Source of the DNA: Methanosarcina barkeri str. Wiesmoor
GTDB lineage: Archaea; Halobacteriota; Methanosarcinia; Methanosarcinales; Methanosarcinaceae
Direction of reading: 5' to 3'
NCBI RefSeq assembly: GCF_000969985.1
Contig: NZ_CP009526.1
Span: 4,810,816-4,874,815, forward strand
DNA: 64,000 nucleotides
This document shows positions 37,264-47,128 of this stretch, in pieces. Position 1 is the first letter of the stretch. Each line of letters starts with the position of its first letter. The notes beneath the pieces were generated by a model, which worked only from the letters and a program-made list of their open reading frames with translations, did not search any database and was not told the origin of the DNA. A program made the position numbers and the translations under genes.

Positions 37264-37719
37264 TTACAGATCAACTAGCGGTAACTGTCTTCTCAGATCA
37301 GGCAAATAACCTTCTCTGTGCAGGGCTATTTTATAGTCGCTTATTGCTCTGCATAATTTGTGGGTATATTTTATGCAGTCAGTACCAACATTTCCCTTAA
37401 ACAACAATTTTTCTGTTTTTTCTATAAATTCGGGATAGGTAAAAACCAGCTCTTCTTTGGTGTGCAGGAACAGAGCTGCAAAGTCCCTGTGAATGCCCAT
37501 ACTTCTTTTAAGCAATTCAACATTAAGATGTTCTTCAGATAGGTAGGGGTTGAACTTCACAAAGGTATGAAAATCTGCGATGTTCTGGTTTAAAGAGTTT
37601 AGAATTGAGTATAGAACGTTGTCGGTTTCCGGAAGGGGGATATCCGGAAGATCGAGGAAGTCTCCATCAAAAGTCTCGTTTTCTTTTATATTTTGATCCC
37701 GGGTTGTATCACGATCCAT
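37264..37719 (-). CDS. hypothetical cytosolic protein
   Basis: A 151-aa acidic, mostly helical protein. An N-terminal disordered, acidic part (ETFDGDFLDLPDIPLPET) is followed by helices (VLYSILNSLNQNIADFHTF, then HLNVELLKRSMGIHRDFAALF). No catalytic motif, signal peptide or membrane segment. Composition and the clear ATG suggest a real gene. It stands alone on the minus strand between decayed regions. I do not recognise a family. Confidence 0.6.
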   Translation of the reverse strand: MDRDTTRDQNIKENETFDGDFLDLPDIPLPETDNVLYSILNSLNQNIADFHTFVKFNPYLSEEHLNVELLKRSMGIHRDFAALFLHTKEELVFTYPEFIEKTEKLLFKGNVGTDCIKYTHKLCRAISDYKIALHREGYLPDLRRQLPLVDL

Positions 37720-37837
37720 TTTATCACCCTGATTGTAAAAACTTATTTAGTGAATAATCTAGTGGCTTCCGTTTCATATAACGGGTTCAATCACTTACTT
37801 TAGTATAGTTTTCAGATACACTTACTGGATTGTCTTA

Positions 37838-37936
37838 GGTGGCTCCAAATAAATCCATCGTGTTTAATTTGCCGGCGTATCCGTCGCTTCCCCACTCGAA
37901 GCGGTTGTACGCAAATGGGTTAGATGCTTCAGATTC
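37838..37936 (-). pseudogene. GC-richer coding remnant
   Basis: On the minus strand 33 codons read ESEASNPFAYNRFEWGSDGY then AGKLNTMDLFGAT and a stop. Upstream in the same frame there are stops. The segment is near 50 percent GC while the spacer around it is about 30 percent. It looks like the C-terminal end of a lost gene. The sequence AGTGGCTTCC at 37762-37771 resembles the right-end hairpin of the IS605 element at 8402-8411, so an old insertion may have passed here. Confidence 0.35.
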
Positions 37937-38191
37937 CGTTTTTTATCTCCACGAACCCAGCAATGAGAGGTTTAGTACTGAGTCCTGTAAAATATAATCA
38001 ATTAAACGTTTAGGCTCTTGCATCTCACCATATATAAAATTATGTCTTAATAAAACTGAGTAAATATAATTATAATAAAATTGTTACTCGATACTGTAAA
38101 ATTCCTGAATAACTATTTAAATTGTCCTGAGCCAGTCCTGAATAAGTTATGAACACCCATTTAAAGCCTTTAAAAAAGAGTTCAGGAATTT

Positions 38192-39016
38192 TTAAGCCCC
38201 TGAGCTCCTAATACCCTCGAGCATTTCCATCCCGAAAGCCAAAATCCCATATACAAGGCTCAGTACGAGAATAATCGTCGCACCGGATGGGACATCCAGA
38301 ACATATGAAAGACCTATTCCTGTAACGCTGATTACAGCTCCAAAGGCTATGGAAATTAGCATCATACGCTTCAGGTTATGAGTGAATTTGCGGCTCAGGG
38401 AAGCAGGAATGGTCAGCAGAGCGATTACAAGGATGATACCCACGACCTTAATAAGCACCACAATTGTTAGAGCAATTATGCAAAGCAGGAAAAGGTACAA
38501 CTTCTCGGTAGGAAGACCCTGCACGGTTGTGAATTCTTCGTCAAAACAAAGAGCAAGGAATTCCTTATAAAATAAGTAAACTGCACCTACTATTACTATA
38601 TCAAGAGCCAGCATAAAGTAAAGGTCGGAACGAGGCACTGTTAGAATATTCCCAAATAGATAGGTCATAAGATCAGGAGCATATCCAGGAGTTAAATAAA
38701 CAAAAATTATTCCGAGCGCCATTCCAAGAGACCAGAGTATGCCTATAGCACTGTCTTCGGGGATTTTAGACCTCTTGCTAACTGTCCCCATGACAAGAGC
38801 CGAAAGCAAACTAAAGGGAAGAACGCCGAACATAGGGTTGATTCCAAGGTAATAGCCCAGCCCAACACCTCCAAAGGAAGCATGAGCTATTCCTCCACTT
38901 ATGAAAACTATTTTTTTGACGACAACGTAGACCCCTATAATCCCGCAGGCTATGCTTGCAAGAACTGCGGCTGCAAGAGCGTTCTGGATAAAGGTATATT
39001 GCAGAAAATTAAACAT
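38192..39016 (-). CDS. znuB: metal ABC transporter permease (ZnuB/MntB family)
   Basis: A 274-aa membrane protein of the ABC-3 family with about seven to nine hydrophobic segments. Landmarks are [28 protein letters not shown] near the N-terminus and [12 protein letters not shown] near the end. It imports Zn(II) or Mn(II) with ZnuC and ZnuA. Last gene of the operon, 54 bases after znuC. The metal cannot be decided from the permease. Confidence 0.92.
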   Translation of the reverse strand: MFNFLQYTFIQNALAAAVLASIACGIIGVYVVVKKIVFISGGIAHASFGGVGLGYYLGINPMFGVLPFSLLSALVMGTVSKRSKIPEDSAIGILWSLGMALGIIFVYLTPGYAPDLMTYLFGNILTVPRSDLYFMLALDIVIVGAVYLFYKEFLALCFDEEFTTVQGLPTEKLYLFLLCIIALTIVVLIKVVGIILVIALLTIPASLSRKFTHNLKRMMLISIAFGAVISVTGIGLSYVLDVPSGATIILVLSLVYGILAFGMEMLEGIRSSGA

Positions 39017-39070
39017 TCTTATTTCTCCGTCTGTTTTTCGAGTCAGTCCTTTTCGAACAAGTTCTGATCC

Positions 39071-39835
39071 TCAGGAGTTCTCCTCATGATTACTCAACAC
39101 TCTGTGAGGTATTCCATGAGCAATAAGTTCAACAGGACACTGGTAAGTAGCTTCAAGATCTTCAACCGGGATTTCTCTGGAGTTATGGTAATGGAGAGTG
39201 CGGTTTAAGCAGGCTATTTTGTCGACATAAATAGAAACCGCACTGAGGTCGTGGGTAACCATGATGACTGCCATTTCATGCTTTAGCTTGTTCAACAGGC
39301 GATAGAGTTCATCCTGCATATGCGGATCAAGCCCGGAATTAGGTTCGTCCAGAAGCAGAAGCTTGGGGTTTGTGGCAAGAGCTCTCGCAATAAGGACCCT
39401 CTGCCGCTGCCCACCCGAAAGCTGCCCAATCTGCCTGTCCTTGTACTGGAACATTTCTACCATATTCAGGGCTTCTTCTGCAGCCTTTTTGTCTTCTTCT
39501 CTATACTTTTTCCGAAAACCCGTATGGCTCATCCTACCCGTGAGCACTACTTCCCAGACACTTATAGGGAAGTCAAAATCGAAACCTTTGTATTGAGGAA
39601 CATAACCTACAAGCTCTCTGCTCTTTTCGGGAGGTTTCCCAAAGAGCTTTACACTACCTCTATAAGGTTTCAAAAGTCCAAGGAGCACTTTGAGAAGTGT
39701 AGTCTTTCCTCCCCCATTAGGTCCGATAATCCCAAGCAGTCCATTGGGCTCTTTTAATTCAAAATTGATTGCCTCAAGAATCGTCTGGGTTCCATAACGA
39801 ACCCAGACATCTTTCAGTTCTATAACCTTCTCCAT
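39071..39835 (-). CDS. znuC: metal ABC transporter ATP-binding protein (ZnuC family)
   Basis: A 254-aa ATPase. Walker A is GPNGGGKTT at ~38-46, the signature is LSGGQRQR, Walker B is LLLLDEPNSGLD and the switch region is VTHDLSAV. The insert KYREEDKKAAEEALNMVEMFQYKDRQIG is usual for the zinc/manganese family. Middle gene of the operon. It is separated from znuA by ~290 bases containing a 12-bp repeat array, an unusually large gap inside such an operon. Confidence 0.94.
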   Translation of the reverse strand: MEKVIELKDVWVRYGTQTILEAINFELKEPNGLLGIIGPNGGGKTTLLKVLLGLLKPYRGSVKLFGKPPEKSRELVGYVPQYKGFDFDFPISVWEVVLTGRMSHTGFRKKYREEDKKAAEEALNMVEMFQYKDRQIGQLSGGQRQRVLIARALATNPKLLLLDEPNSGLDPHMQDELYRLLNKLKHEMAVIMVTHDLSAVSIYVDKIACLNRTLHYHNSREIPVEDLEATYQCPVELIAHGIPHRVLSNHEENS

Positions 39836-39851
39836 TCCCTTCCCTTCAGAA

Positions 39852-40030
39852 TATCGTTTTTGTTATCGTTTTTGTTATCGTTTTTGTTATCGTTTTTGTT
39901 ATCGTTTTTGTTATCGTTTTTGTTATCGTTTTTGTTATCGTTTTTGTTATCGTTTTTATTATCGTTTTTGTTATCGTTTTTATTATCGTTTTTATTATCG
40001 TTTTTGTTATCGTTTTTATTACCGTTTTTA
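39852..40030. repeat. 12-bp tandem repeat between znuA and znuC
   Basis: About 14-15 copies of a 12-base unit (ATCGTTTTTGTT) with a few copies reading ATCGTTTTTATT. On the transcribed minus strand this is an A-rich AACAAAAACGAT array. The unit length is a multiple of three, so long open frames appear in it, but they only encode a four-residue repeat. Confidence 0.96.
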
Positions 40031-40128
40031 TCTATCGGATTACAACTTTTGATAATTAGATGCGAAAGAGTGGTTGACTTTACCAGAACTCAAATGCTAA
40101 TTTTTACTGACTTCGTACCTTACTGACT

Positions 40129-41100
40129 TCATACAAGATTTCTGGCAAAAATATCAGATACGTTATCCATATTTGCGATGTAATCCTTTTCAAGCGGGTC
40201 TACAGCTACAACCTCACCGCCTATCTCTTCAGCTACAGCTTGCGCACTCTGTGTACTTGTTTGGGGCTGGATAAAGATTACTTTGACATGCTTTTCCTTT
40301 GCAAGATCTACAAGCTTCGCCAGATCCTCAGCACTTGGCTCTTTTCCTTCACTCTCAACTGGAATCATGGTAAGGTTGTAATCCAATGCAAAGTATCCCC
40401 AGGCAGGGTGATAAACCATGAAGTTTCTTTCCGTTTTCCCTTCAAGCTTTTCGCGAATCCTTGCATCCAGAGCATCCAGCTCCTTCAGATAAGCATCTCT
40501 ATTCTGGGCATAATAAGTTTCGTTCTCAGGATCTATTTTGGCAAGTCCCTCATAAATATCTTCGACCATTATTTTTGCATTTGAAGGAGATGTCCATATG
40601 TGGGGATCCAATTCAGTTTCTTCGTTATCAGCTTCAGATTCTCCTGCGTGTTCCTCTGTTCCCTCTTCGTGATGATCGTGAGCAGCAAGTCCCCTGAGTT
40701 TGATTCCATTAGAAGAGTTTACAATAAGAGTTCCACTGTTAATAGATTCAAACCTATTAATCCAGACGTCCTCAAATGGCATATCGATGCCGACTGTAAC
40801 ATACATACTAGCTTTGCTCACATTTTCTATTTCTTTAGGAGACGGCTCATATGTATGAGGGTCTGCTCCCGGAGGAATTATAACAACAGTTTTTACTTTG
40901 TCCCCCCCCACTTTCTCTACAAACTCAGCCTGAGGAAGCACACTTACAGCTACGGTTATAGGCTGATTAGATTCTGCTACTTCAGCTTCCTGTCCTGTAC
41001 TCTCATTATTTTGGGAGTCACCTGGACCTGTACAGCCGCTGGCAAAAAGGCTCAGACCAACAGTCAAGAGCACCAATAAAGGTAGAATTTTCAGATTCAT
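40129..41100 (-). CDS. znuA: metal-binding lipoprotein of the ZnuABC-type transporter
   Basis: A ~323-aa cluster A-I binding protein. Starting at MNLKILPLLV gives a signal peptide with lipobox FASGC, so it is lipid-anchored outside. Metal-binding positions are suggested by DPHTYEPSP, DPHIWTSP and YHPAWGYF (three His) and a final acidic site (VVAVDPLEKDY). Between the first two lies a His/Glu-rich loop (AAHDHHEEGTEEHAGE), typical of zinc rather than manganese proteins. First gene of the operon; its upstream region shares motifs with the DtxR-family gene. Confidence 0.92.
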   Translation of the reverse strand: MNLKILPLLVLLTVGLSLFASGCTGPGDSQNNESTGQEAEVAESNQPITVAVSVLPQAEFVEKVGGDKVKTVVIIPPGADPHTYEPSPKEIENVSKASMYVTVGIDMPFEDVWINRFESINSGTLIVNSSNGIKLRGLAAHDHHEEGTEEHAGESEADNEETELDPHIWTSPSNAKIMVEDIYEGLAKIDPENETYYAQNRDAYLKELDALDARIREKLEGKTERNFMVYHPAWGYFALDYNLTMIPVESEGKEPSAEDLAKLVDLAKEKHVKVIFIQPQTSTQSAQAVAEEIGGEVVAVDPLEKDYIANMDNVSDIFARNLV

Positions 41101-41127
41101 AATTAGATCTCGCTTTCTTCGTTTCAC

Positions 41128-41415
41128 TTTTACTTGACTTCTGAAGTTGTTTTTGATAAGATAAGACCGCTATCAAGGAGAAAGCTACATATACCCAAAT
41201 TATGTTAAATAGCATATTTGGAGTGTACCCAAATTTTGAATTATCCACAAGAGATTTTTGGTATAAACCCAAATTTATTTTGAAGCTTACTCACGGTTTT
41301 ACGCACCATTAATGCTTCAATTAGCATTACACTAGCGTTCTATTAACGTCCCTATAACACTTAAAACGTATTAATTAGCGCTTAATGAGATAAAATACAC
41401 TATATAGATCATTGT
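41128..41415. promoter_or_regulatory. znuA upstream region with candidate DtxR-type operators
   Basis: Within 41190-41280 the string ACCCAAATT or AACCCAAATT occurs three times (41193, 41226, 41267) and CATATTTGG at 41213-41221 forms a partial inverted partner to the first. TATACCCAAATTATG at 41190-41204 recurs as TATACCAAATTATG at 41922-41935 in front of the regulator gene. Shared placement before a metal transporter and a metal regulator suggests binding sites. Inference only. Confidence 0.5.
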
Positions 41416-41883
41416 TTAGCATTTTGTCAGGTGTTCAATAGATATTTCTTTCATACAGGCATTTTCATGGCTAATTTCTCCGCATACTCCAAACATTGGA
41501 TGACCCATTGAGCTGCAGATTTTATTTATAGCATCCCTTGAGACGAAAGCCTCAAAACGCGAAACTTCACTACATGCTTCCTCCGAAGAAAGGCCGTAAT
41601 GGGTTAGAAGAAGACTGAGGATCCTGTGCCTTCGAATAAGAAATTGTGTATATGCCATACCCAGTTCCGTCAAATTCACACCCCTATAAGGAACATGATT
41701 CAGGTAGCCTGCACTTGCAAGCTCATTTAAGGTCTTGGTTGTGGTTGAAGGATCTACCTGCAGGCCCGAAGAGATCTCTGTAGTTTTTACAGTACCTCCT
41801 TTTTCAAGAATGAACTTGAGATAATCTACCTTTCTCGGAGAGAGTTCAAGGCCTGTAAATTCAGGATAACTTTGCTCATTCAT
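41416..41883 (-). CDS. DtxR/MntR-family metal-dependent regulator
   Basis: A 155-aa winged-helix repressor. The HTH (EISSGLQVDPSTTTKTLNELASAGYL) is followed by VPYRGVNLTELGMAYTQFLIRRHRIL, then the metal-binding/dimer domain with EEACSEVSRFEAFVS and DAINKICSSMGHP. Candidate metal ligands include His, Cys and Glu in these blocks. The C-terminus has Cys/His (GVCGEISHENACMKEI). No SH3 domain. It lies directly upstream of znuA in the same orientation and most likely controls znuACB and itself. Confidence 0.9.
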   Translation of the reverse strand: MNEQSYPEFTGLELSPRKVDYLKFILEKGGTVKTTEISSGLQVDPSTTTKTLNELASAGYLNHVPYRGVNLTELGMAYTQFLIRRHRILSLLLTHYGLSSEEACSEVSRFEAFVSRDAINKICSSMGHPMFGVCGEISHENACMKEISIEHLTKC

Positions 41884-41989
41884 ATAGAGAAATATAAAAA
41901 ACTGGTATTTATTGTTTGCTGTATACCAAATTATGAAGATATAATTTTACGGTGGCAAAATTGGAAAAGCGGGAAGAATGTCGGAAGAG

Positions 41990-43345
41990 TAGAGTTTAAA
42001 ACTCTCAGTAAAAGAAAAAAAATAAGAAAAGAAAAAATAAGAAAAGAAAAAATAAGAAAAGAAAAAAAATAAGAAAAGAAAAAAAATAAGAAAAGAAAAA
42101 AAATAAGAAAAGAATATATACATAGTAGAGATCAGCAGGAAACTCACGATACTCATCGAGGCGCTCCCAAGGGTATTTGACTTGAAGACTTCAGAAGGTT
42201 TCAGTTCTGCAAGTTCTCCGAAAATCCAGAAGAAAGGATCATTGACATGGGAAATCAGAAAAGTGTCTGAAGCCATTGAAAGGATAACGATTTCCGGAGG
42301 AATCCCGAGTTCAGGAATCAGGGACATTAAAAGGGAAGGTGCGATAAGCATGGTCACAACCCTTGATCCCTGAACGGTTTGAAGGGCTGCGGCAACGAGA
42401 AAAGGCACATGAATATGAGGAACAACTGCAGGAAAAACCTGCCAAGAGCTTCTCCTGCACCGGTCATGGCAAGAGTTGCTCCGAGAACGCCTCCTCCGCA
42501 AAGGTCGAGAAGAACAACCTCGAATCCCATCACAGTTTTTTCGATTAGTTTCTTCAGTACGAGAAATCCGAGCTTTCTTCCAGAAAAGATGGAGAGAAGG
42601 ACTCCTATAAGAAGCACAATATTCGGGTTTCCCAGAAAGATGAGTACAGGATGAGAGTGTTCAAAGACTGTCTGAAGAAGAATGAGAAATAAAGGAAAAA
42701 AGATTGGAGAGTAAGCCTAAAGTCGCCGGAGCCTTTCGGCAGGTTTTATATATCCATGGATCTTTTTCCTGAACCTCTACTGTCTTTGTCTTTACTCCGT
42801 CCAAAAGATCTGAAGTTCCAAACTTTTCCAGACTTTTGAAATAAAAGTACCCTGCAATAGAAGTTGGAACTGCGATAAGAATTCCCAGAATAAAAAGCCT
42901 GCTCACGTCAGACGATAGCGCTTCTGCTGCCGAGAAAACTACAGGCGAAGGATAGAAAAAGTTAAACGAGACAACAGCCCCGAGTGCAAGTAATGTTGCA
43001 GTGGAAATAGAGGGGTTATCAAGCCTGGAAGCCAACTCTTTAGCTATTGGAATAAAGATAACATAGGCAAGAATATAACAAATCAGGGGAACAGAAAAAA
43101 GAAAGCCAAGGACATTAAGAGCAAGTAGAGGATTTCTGGAAAAACATATAATATCAGAGGCTATTAAGGACATTCCTCCGGTTCCCTGGAGCAGAATTCC
43201 GATAATACTTCCACGCGTAATAATAATAGAAAAACAAGAAAATACGCTGCCAACCCTCAGGGTTATTGCTTCAACCGTAAATAGAAGTTCTCCTGCAAGG
43301 ATTCCTGTAAAAACGGATACAAGGACAAGACTGAGATTTCGACTT
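41990..43345 (-). pseudogene. GntP-family permease, broken
   Basis: Three frames make up one gluconate/H+ symporter-like protein. The first part runs from ~43345 (LVLVSVFTGILAGELLF, GSIIGILLQGTGGMSL) without any start codon. A frameshift near 42675 joins to IFSGRKLGFLVLKKLIEK and GGVLGATLAMTGAGEALG. A second shift near 42480 joins to VVPHIHVPFLVAAALQTVQG and VILSMASDTFLISHVNDPFFW. The 5' end is also missing. The end abuts an A/G-rich repeat at 42005-42115. Not functional. Confidence 0.88.
42005..42115. repeat. A-rich repeat of AAAGAAAAAATAAG units
   Basis: About eight units of 12-17 bases differing in the length of the A-run. They coincide with the C-terminal end of the gntP pseudogene. Confidence 0.85.
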
Positions 43346-43358
43346 TAGTAGAGCCGGT

Positions 43359-43880
43359 TTATTCAGTTGAAACGTCCTCATCAGGAGAGGATAGTCCGCT
43401 GAGTTCTTCAATTTCTTCTTCTCCTAGTACTCGTGCGAGATTTAGTAGAATAAGAAGCCTACCCCCTACTTTTCCGATGCCTACTAGATATTCCGCATTG
43501 ATTTTCGATTTGATAATCTCAGGAGGTGGCTGAATTGAAGAAAGTGGCAGGCTCATGACCTCCTTTACGGAATTTACAAGCATTCCAAGGACTGTATCTT
43601 TAACCTCCACTATGATAATTCTGGACAGGCTGTCAGTCTCTTTTGATCTGAAATCAAGCCGCTTGTTAAGGTCTATCACTACGAGGATCTTTCCCCGCAG
43701 GTTAATGAGTCCTTTTACGCATTCCGGAGCCTGAGGAATTCGGGTGATCCTCGGAACCGGAATAACTTCGGAGACCTGCATAATATCTACTCCGAACTCT
43801 TCACCTGAAAGCTCAAAGGTCACTAAACGAAGACTTTCTTCCGAAAATTCTGAACCTTCATCTAATGTTTCTTCAAACAT
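43359..43880 (-). CDS. cheW: chemotaxis adaptor CheW
   Basis: A 173-aa adaptor that links receptors to the CheA kinase. The CheW fold is clear: RLVTFELSGEEFGVDIMQVSEVI at the start, PECVKGLINLRGKILVVIDLNKRL in the middle and VKEVMSLPLSSIQPPP later. N- and C-termini carry acidic tails. It follows the receptor gene by 28 bases in the same direction, so receptor and adaptor form an operon. Confidence 0.95.
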   Translation of the reverse strand: MFEETLDEGSEFSEESLRLVTFELSGEEFGVDIMQVSEVIPVPRITRIPQAPECVKGLINLRGKILVVIDLNKRLDFRSKETDSLSRIIIVEVKDTVLGMLVNSVKEVMSLPLSSIQPPPEIIKSKINAEYLVGIGKVGGRLLILLNLARVLGEEEIEELSGLSSPDEDVSTE

Positions 43881-43908
43881 TTGAATTCCTCAAACTAACT
43901 CCGAAATT

Positions 43909-45978
43909 TTAACTTGACTTATTTTCTGAACCTTCTTTTAAGTTACTAAGTTTGAATTTTTCCGTAGCTTTTTTCATTCTTTCCCCAAGCAAAGAAAGAT
44001 CACTAGCCATATTGGCAAGTTCTGACATTGAAGCACTCTGCTCTTCGAGAGCTGCAGCGGTTTCCTGGGTTCCTGCGGTGGACTGTTCCGAAATTGAGGA
44101 AATATCCTCCAGAGTGGAAGTGATTTCTTCAATGGATGCGGACTGCTCTTCTGTAGCAGCTGCAACATCTTCTATCATATTTGTAATTTCATTGATTGTA
44201 GTTACAATCCCTGAAACCATTTCAACTGCGTTATTAACAGACAGGGAACCAGCCTGCACATCTTTTTTACTGGCCTCTATACTTTCCACGGTTTCACTGA
44301 TACTGCCTCTTATTTCATCAATTAGACTAGAAATGTTATTAGCAGCACGGCCGGATTCGTCGGCAAGTTTTCGGACCTCATCGGCTACAACAGAAAAACC
44401 CCTGCCGTGCTCACCAGCCCGGGCAGCCTCAATTGCAGCATTCAGCGCAAGCATATTTGTCTGATCGGCAATCCTGGTAATAAGAGTTACAATTTCATTG
44501 ATTTGTTGAGACTTGGAATCAAGTTCCGTTATCACTTCCTTAGTTTCATCAACAGAGAAGCGAATATGGTTCATTTTCACCAAGAGTTCTCTTGAGGCAT
44601 TTCCAATACTATTGATAGTGTTATTGACAAGATTAGTGTTCTTAGAAACTTTCTGGGTATTATCCGCAATTTCCTGGATATTGTGTGTCATGTCCTGCAT
44701 TGCATGAGTTATATCCACTATTTTTGTACTCTGCACTTCGGTCCCATTTGAGATTTCAGTTGCAGTGTCAGAAATTTTCCGTGACGCTGAAGCCACTTCC
44801 TCAGAAGAAGCAGACATTTCTTCTGAAAGTGTAGAAAGGTGAACCGAACTTTCCTGAATTCCTTGAATCAGGCCACGGAGGTTTTCAACCATCGATTTAA
44901 AAGCTTGTGAGAGCTGAGAGATTTCACTTCTCGAGTTTCCTTCAATCTCAACACTAAGGTCTCCATTAGAAATTTTCTCGGCCGCTTCGAGCAGTTCATA
45001 TATGGGTTTTCTATAGAGGTTCAGAATCACAAAAACAAGTAAAGCACCGATAAGTATCGAAAGAAGAGTAACGAGAAAGATCTTACTTATAGAATTTACG
45101 ATTAGGGTGTCGAGCTTCTCTTTCTGGTCGGCACTGGCGGCTTCAGCAGTTTTATTAATCTGTGCAGCTATAGTTGCCATATTTTTCACATCAGCCGCCT
45201 TTTTCTCTTTAAGAACTGTCAAGCTATCAAAATCACTTCGGATTTCCGTGACGCTGGCGATTATTGTGTTTCCAAGCTCAAGATTTTCAGGTTTTACCAT
45301 CTGCTTATTTAAACTCTCGGTAACTTCAGTTATATTCTCCATAATCCGATCGAAGTTTTCCGCATACTGATCTTCGGGAGTAATTATATAATTCTGGTAC
45401 TGATTTCGAGCTTCCATTGCAAGTATACTGATTTTCTGAGCTTCCTGAGCATTGGATAATTTTTGCTGAAGAACTTCACCTGAAGAGCCGTTTTCTAAAT
45501 ATTGTTGATATTGAAACATCTGATCCTGATAAAGCTCATCTGCTTTCTTCAAGATAAGATCGCCTTTAGAAGTGATATTGGTTCTCAGAGCTATTTCTTC
45601 ATCGTCTGCTTTAACATAGCTATCAAAACTTTCCCTGAATTCGCCAGAAGTTTTAAGAATAGAATCCATACGGTCCTGGTTTACAGGATCGAGGTAGCCA
45701 AGATATATTTCCTTGGATATAGCTGCTTGTGTGGGTACAAGATCAAGATGTGTATAAGTGTCTTCTTTATAAACAGGATCACCATAAATAACATAACTTT
45801 CCTGAGCTTCCAGGGCTCCCTGCATATTATTCGTGATGAAAGTCATGTTTTGAATGGCTCGACTTTTCTTTTCAACATCGTTCATACCCTGATAACCTGT
45901 GTACCCAACAAAGAAAATCAAAATAAGAAGAAGAGCAAAGCCTATTACTAGATGCCCTATTTTTGTGTTTTTATACAT
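43909..45978 (-). CDS. methyl-accepting chemotaxis protein
   Basis: A ~689-aa membrane receptor. TM1 lies at about residues 7-26 ([19 protein letters not shown]), then a long four-helix-type extracellular sensor of ~260 residues, TM2 ([20 protein letters not shown]), HAMP ([19 protein letters not shown]) and the signalling hairpin with tip [21 protein letters not shown]. Methylation-site-type [10 protein letters not shown] blocks flank it. I start at MYKNTKIGH because AAGGGTG lies just before that ATG; a GTG ten codons upstream is the other option. The ligand is not predictable. It should signal through CheW (adjacent) and CheA. Confidence 0.95.
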   Translation of the reverse strand: MYKNTKIGHLVIGFALLLILIFFVGYTGYQGMNDVEKKSRAIQNMTFITNNMQGALEAQESYVIYGDPVYKEDTYTHLDLVPTQAAISKEIYLGYLDPVNQDRMDSILKTSGEFRESFDSYVKADDEEIALRTNITSKGDLILKKADELYQDQMFQYQQYLENGSSGEVLQQKLSNAQEAQKISILAMEARNQYQNYIITPEDQYAENFDRIMENITEVTESLNKQMVKPENLELGNTIIASVTEIRSDFDSLTVLKEKKAADVKNMATIAAQINKTAEAASADQKEKLDTLIVNSISKIFLVTLLSILIGALLVFVILNLYRKPIYELLEAAEKISNGDLSVEIEGNSRSEISQLSQAFKSMVENLRGLIQGIQESSVHLSTLSEEMSASSEEVASASRKISDTATEISNGTEVQSTKIVDITHAMQDMTHNIQEIADNTQKVSKNTNLVNNTINSIGNASRELLVKMNHIRFSVDETKEVITELDSKSQQINEIVTLITRIADQTNMLALNAAIEAARAGEHGRGFSVVADEVRKLADESGRAANNISSLIDEIRGSISETVESIEASKKDVQAGSLSVNNAVEMVSGIVTTINEITNMIEDVAAATEEQSASIEEITSTLEDISSISEQSTAGTQETAAALEEQSASMSELANMASDLSLLGERMKKATEKFKLSNLKEGSENKSS

Positions 45979-46329
45979 CTTTTTCACCCTTGCCTCCAGC
46001 TTCTCCACCTTTATACATCTTCAGTTTGCATGAGTTGTTAACCTGTCAGTGGTACCCACTAAAGACAGTGAACGGGCGAAAATGTTTCTATGGAGATTGC
46101 CTGATCTTCCCAACCAATTATTCAATACAGACTATCAGACTATTCAAGAGTTGATAAATTTTTTGATTTATTAAAAAGAGAAAACATAATAAAAAATAAT
46201 TCTCTATGATGTCGACCCGATTTCATTCAATATCTCTTTAGATGTCTACTGAGTATGCCCTTTAGACAACAGTCTTTTTATTTTCGCATATATATTATGA
46301 CTGTCGTATTATTATCGTATACGTTATCT

Positions 46330-46704
46330 TTAAGAGTCCGATATTGTAAGAAAATACTCAACCTGTGAGCCAAAGTCGCCAAAGTTTATAGGTTTGGCAA
46401 GAACAGCATAGCACCCAGCCTTAAGGAACTTTTCTTTACTTTCAGGATCAGAGTAACCTGTAACTGCAACTACTTTTATACTCCGAGTTTCAGGGTTAAG
46501 TTTTATTTTTTGTAGTAATTCGAGACCGTGCATTTTCGGAAGTTCCATATCAAGCAATATCAGGTCAATTTTTGCTTCATTGAGAATTTCAAGAGCTTCA
46601 AAACCATTTTTCGCTTTTTTTGGCTCATGTCCAATGGACTTAAGTAAGTCTGCTTCAACAGTCAGATTAAGTAAGTTATCTTCAACAATAAGAATATCAG
46701 TCAC
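46330..46704 (-). CDS. single-domain response regulator
   Basis: A 124-aa receiver domain. Phospho-acceptor Asp52 in LILLDMELP, acidic pocket Glu8-Asp9 in VEDN, the conserved Thr in VAVTGYSDP and Lys in LAKPINFGD. In sequence it is nearer to the receivers of hybrid histidine kinases than to CheY. Separated from the receptor gene by ~350 bases and preceded by a long repeat array. Its kinase is not in the window. Confidence 0.92.
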   Translation of the reverse strand: MTDILIVEDNLLNLTVEADLLKSIGHEPKKAKNGFEALEILNEAKIDLILLDMELPKMHGLELLQKIKLNPETRSIKVVAVTGYSDPESKEKFLKAGCYAVLAKPINFGDFGSQVEYFLTISDS

Positions 46705-46739
46705 TCAAATCTACTCCTAAGGAGGGTTGCTTGAAGATT

Positions 46740-47128
46740 TTGTAAGCTGGACTTTTTGTAAGTGAGTTTTTTGTAAGTGAGTTTTTTGTAAGTGAGTTTT
46801 TTGTAAGTGAGTTTTTTGTAAGTGAGTTTTTTGTAAGTGAGTTTTTTGTAAGTGAGTTTTTTGTAAGTGAGTTTTTTGTAAGCTGGACTTTTTGTAAGTG
46901 AGTTTTTTGTAAGTGAGTTTTTTGTAAGCTGGACTTTTTGTAAGTGAGTTTTTTGTAAGTGAGTTTTTTGTAAGTGAGTTTTTTGTAAGTGAGTTTTTTG
47001 TAAGTGAGTTTTTTGTAAGTGAGTTTTTTGTAAGTGAGTTTTTTGTAAGTGAGTTTTTTGTAAGCTGGACTTTTTGTAAGTGAGTTTTTTGTAAGTGAGT
47101 TTTTTGTAAGTGAGTTTTTTGTAAGCGA
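46740..47128. repeat. 15-bp tandem repeat, about 25 copies
   Basis: GTAAGTGAGTTTTTT repeated about 25 times, interrupted at four places by a 16-base variant in which TGAG is replaced by CTGGAC. Because 15 is a multiple of three, open frames run through it on the minus strand encoding a five-residue repeat; the 16-base variants switch the frame. It lies just upstream of the response regulator start. I regard the frames as non-genic. Confidence 0.96.

Noticed and set aside
39860..40126. Plus-strand frame of repeated LLSF residues
   Set aside because: Product of the 12-bp repeat; membrane-like only by chance.
42661..43173. Separate 170-aa membrane protein
   Set aside because: It is the N-terminal fragment of the frameshifted GntP-type permease, whose reading continues upstream without a start and downstream in other frames.
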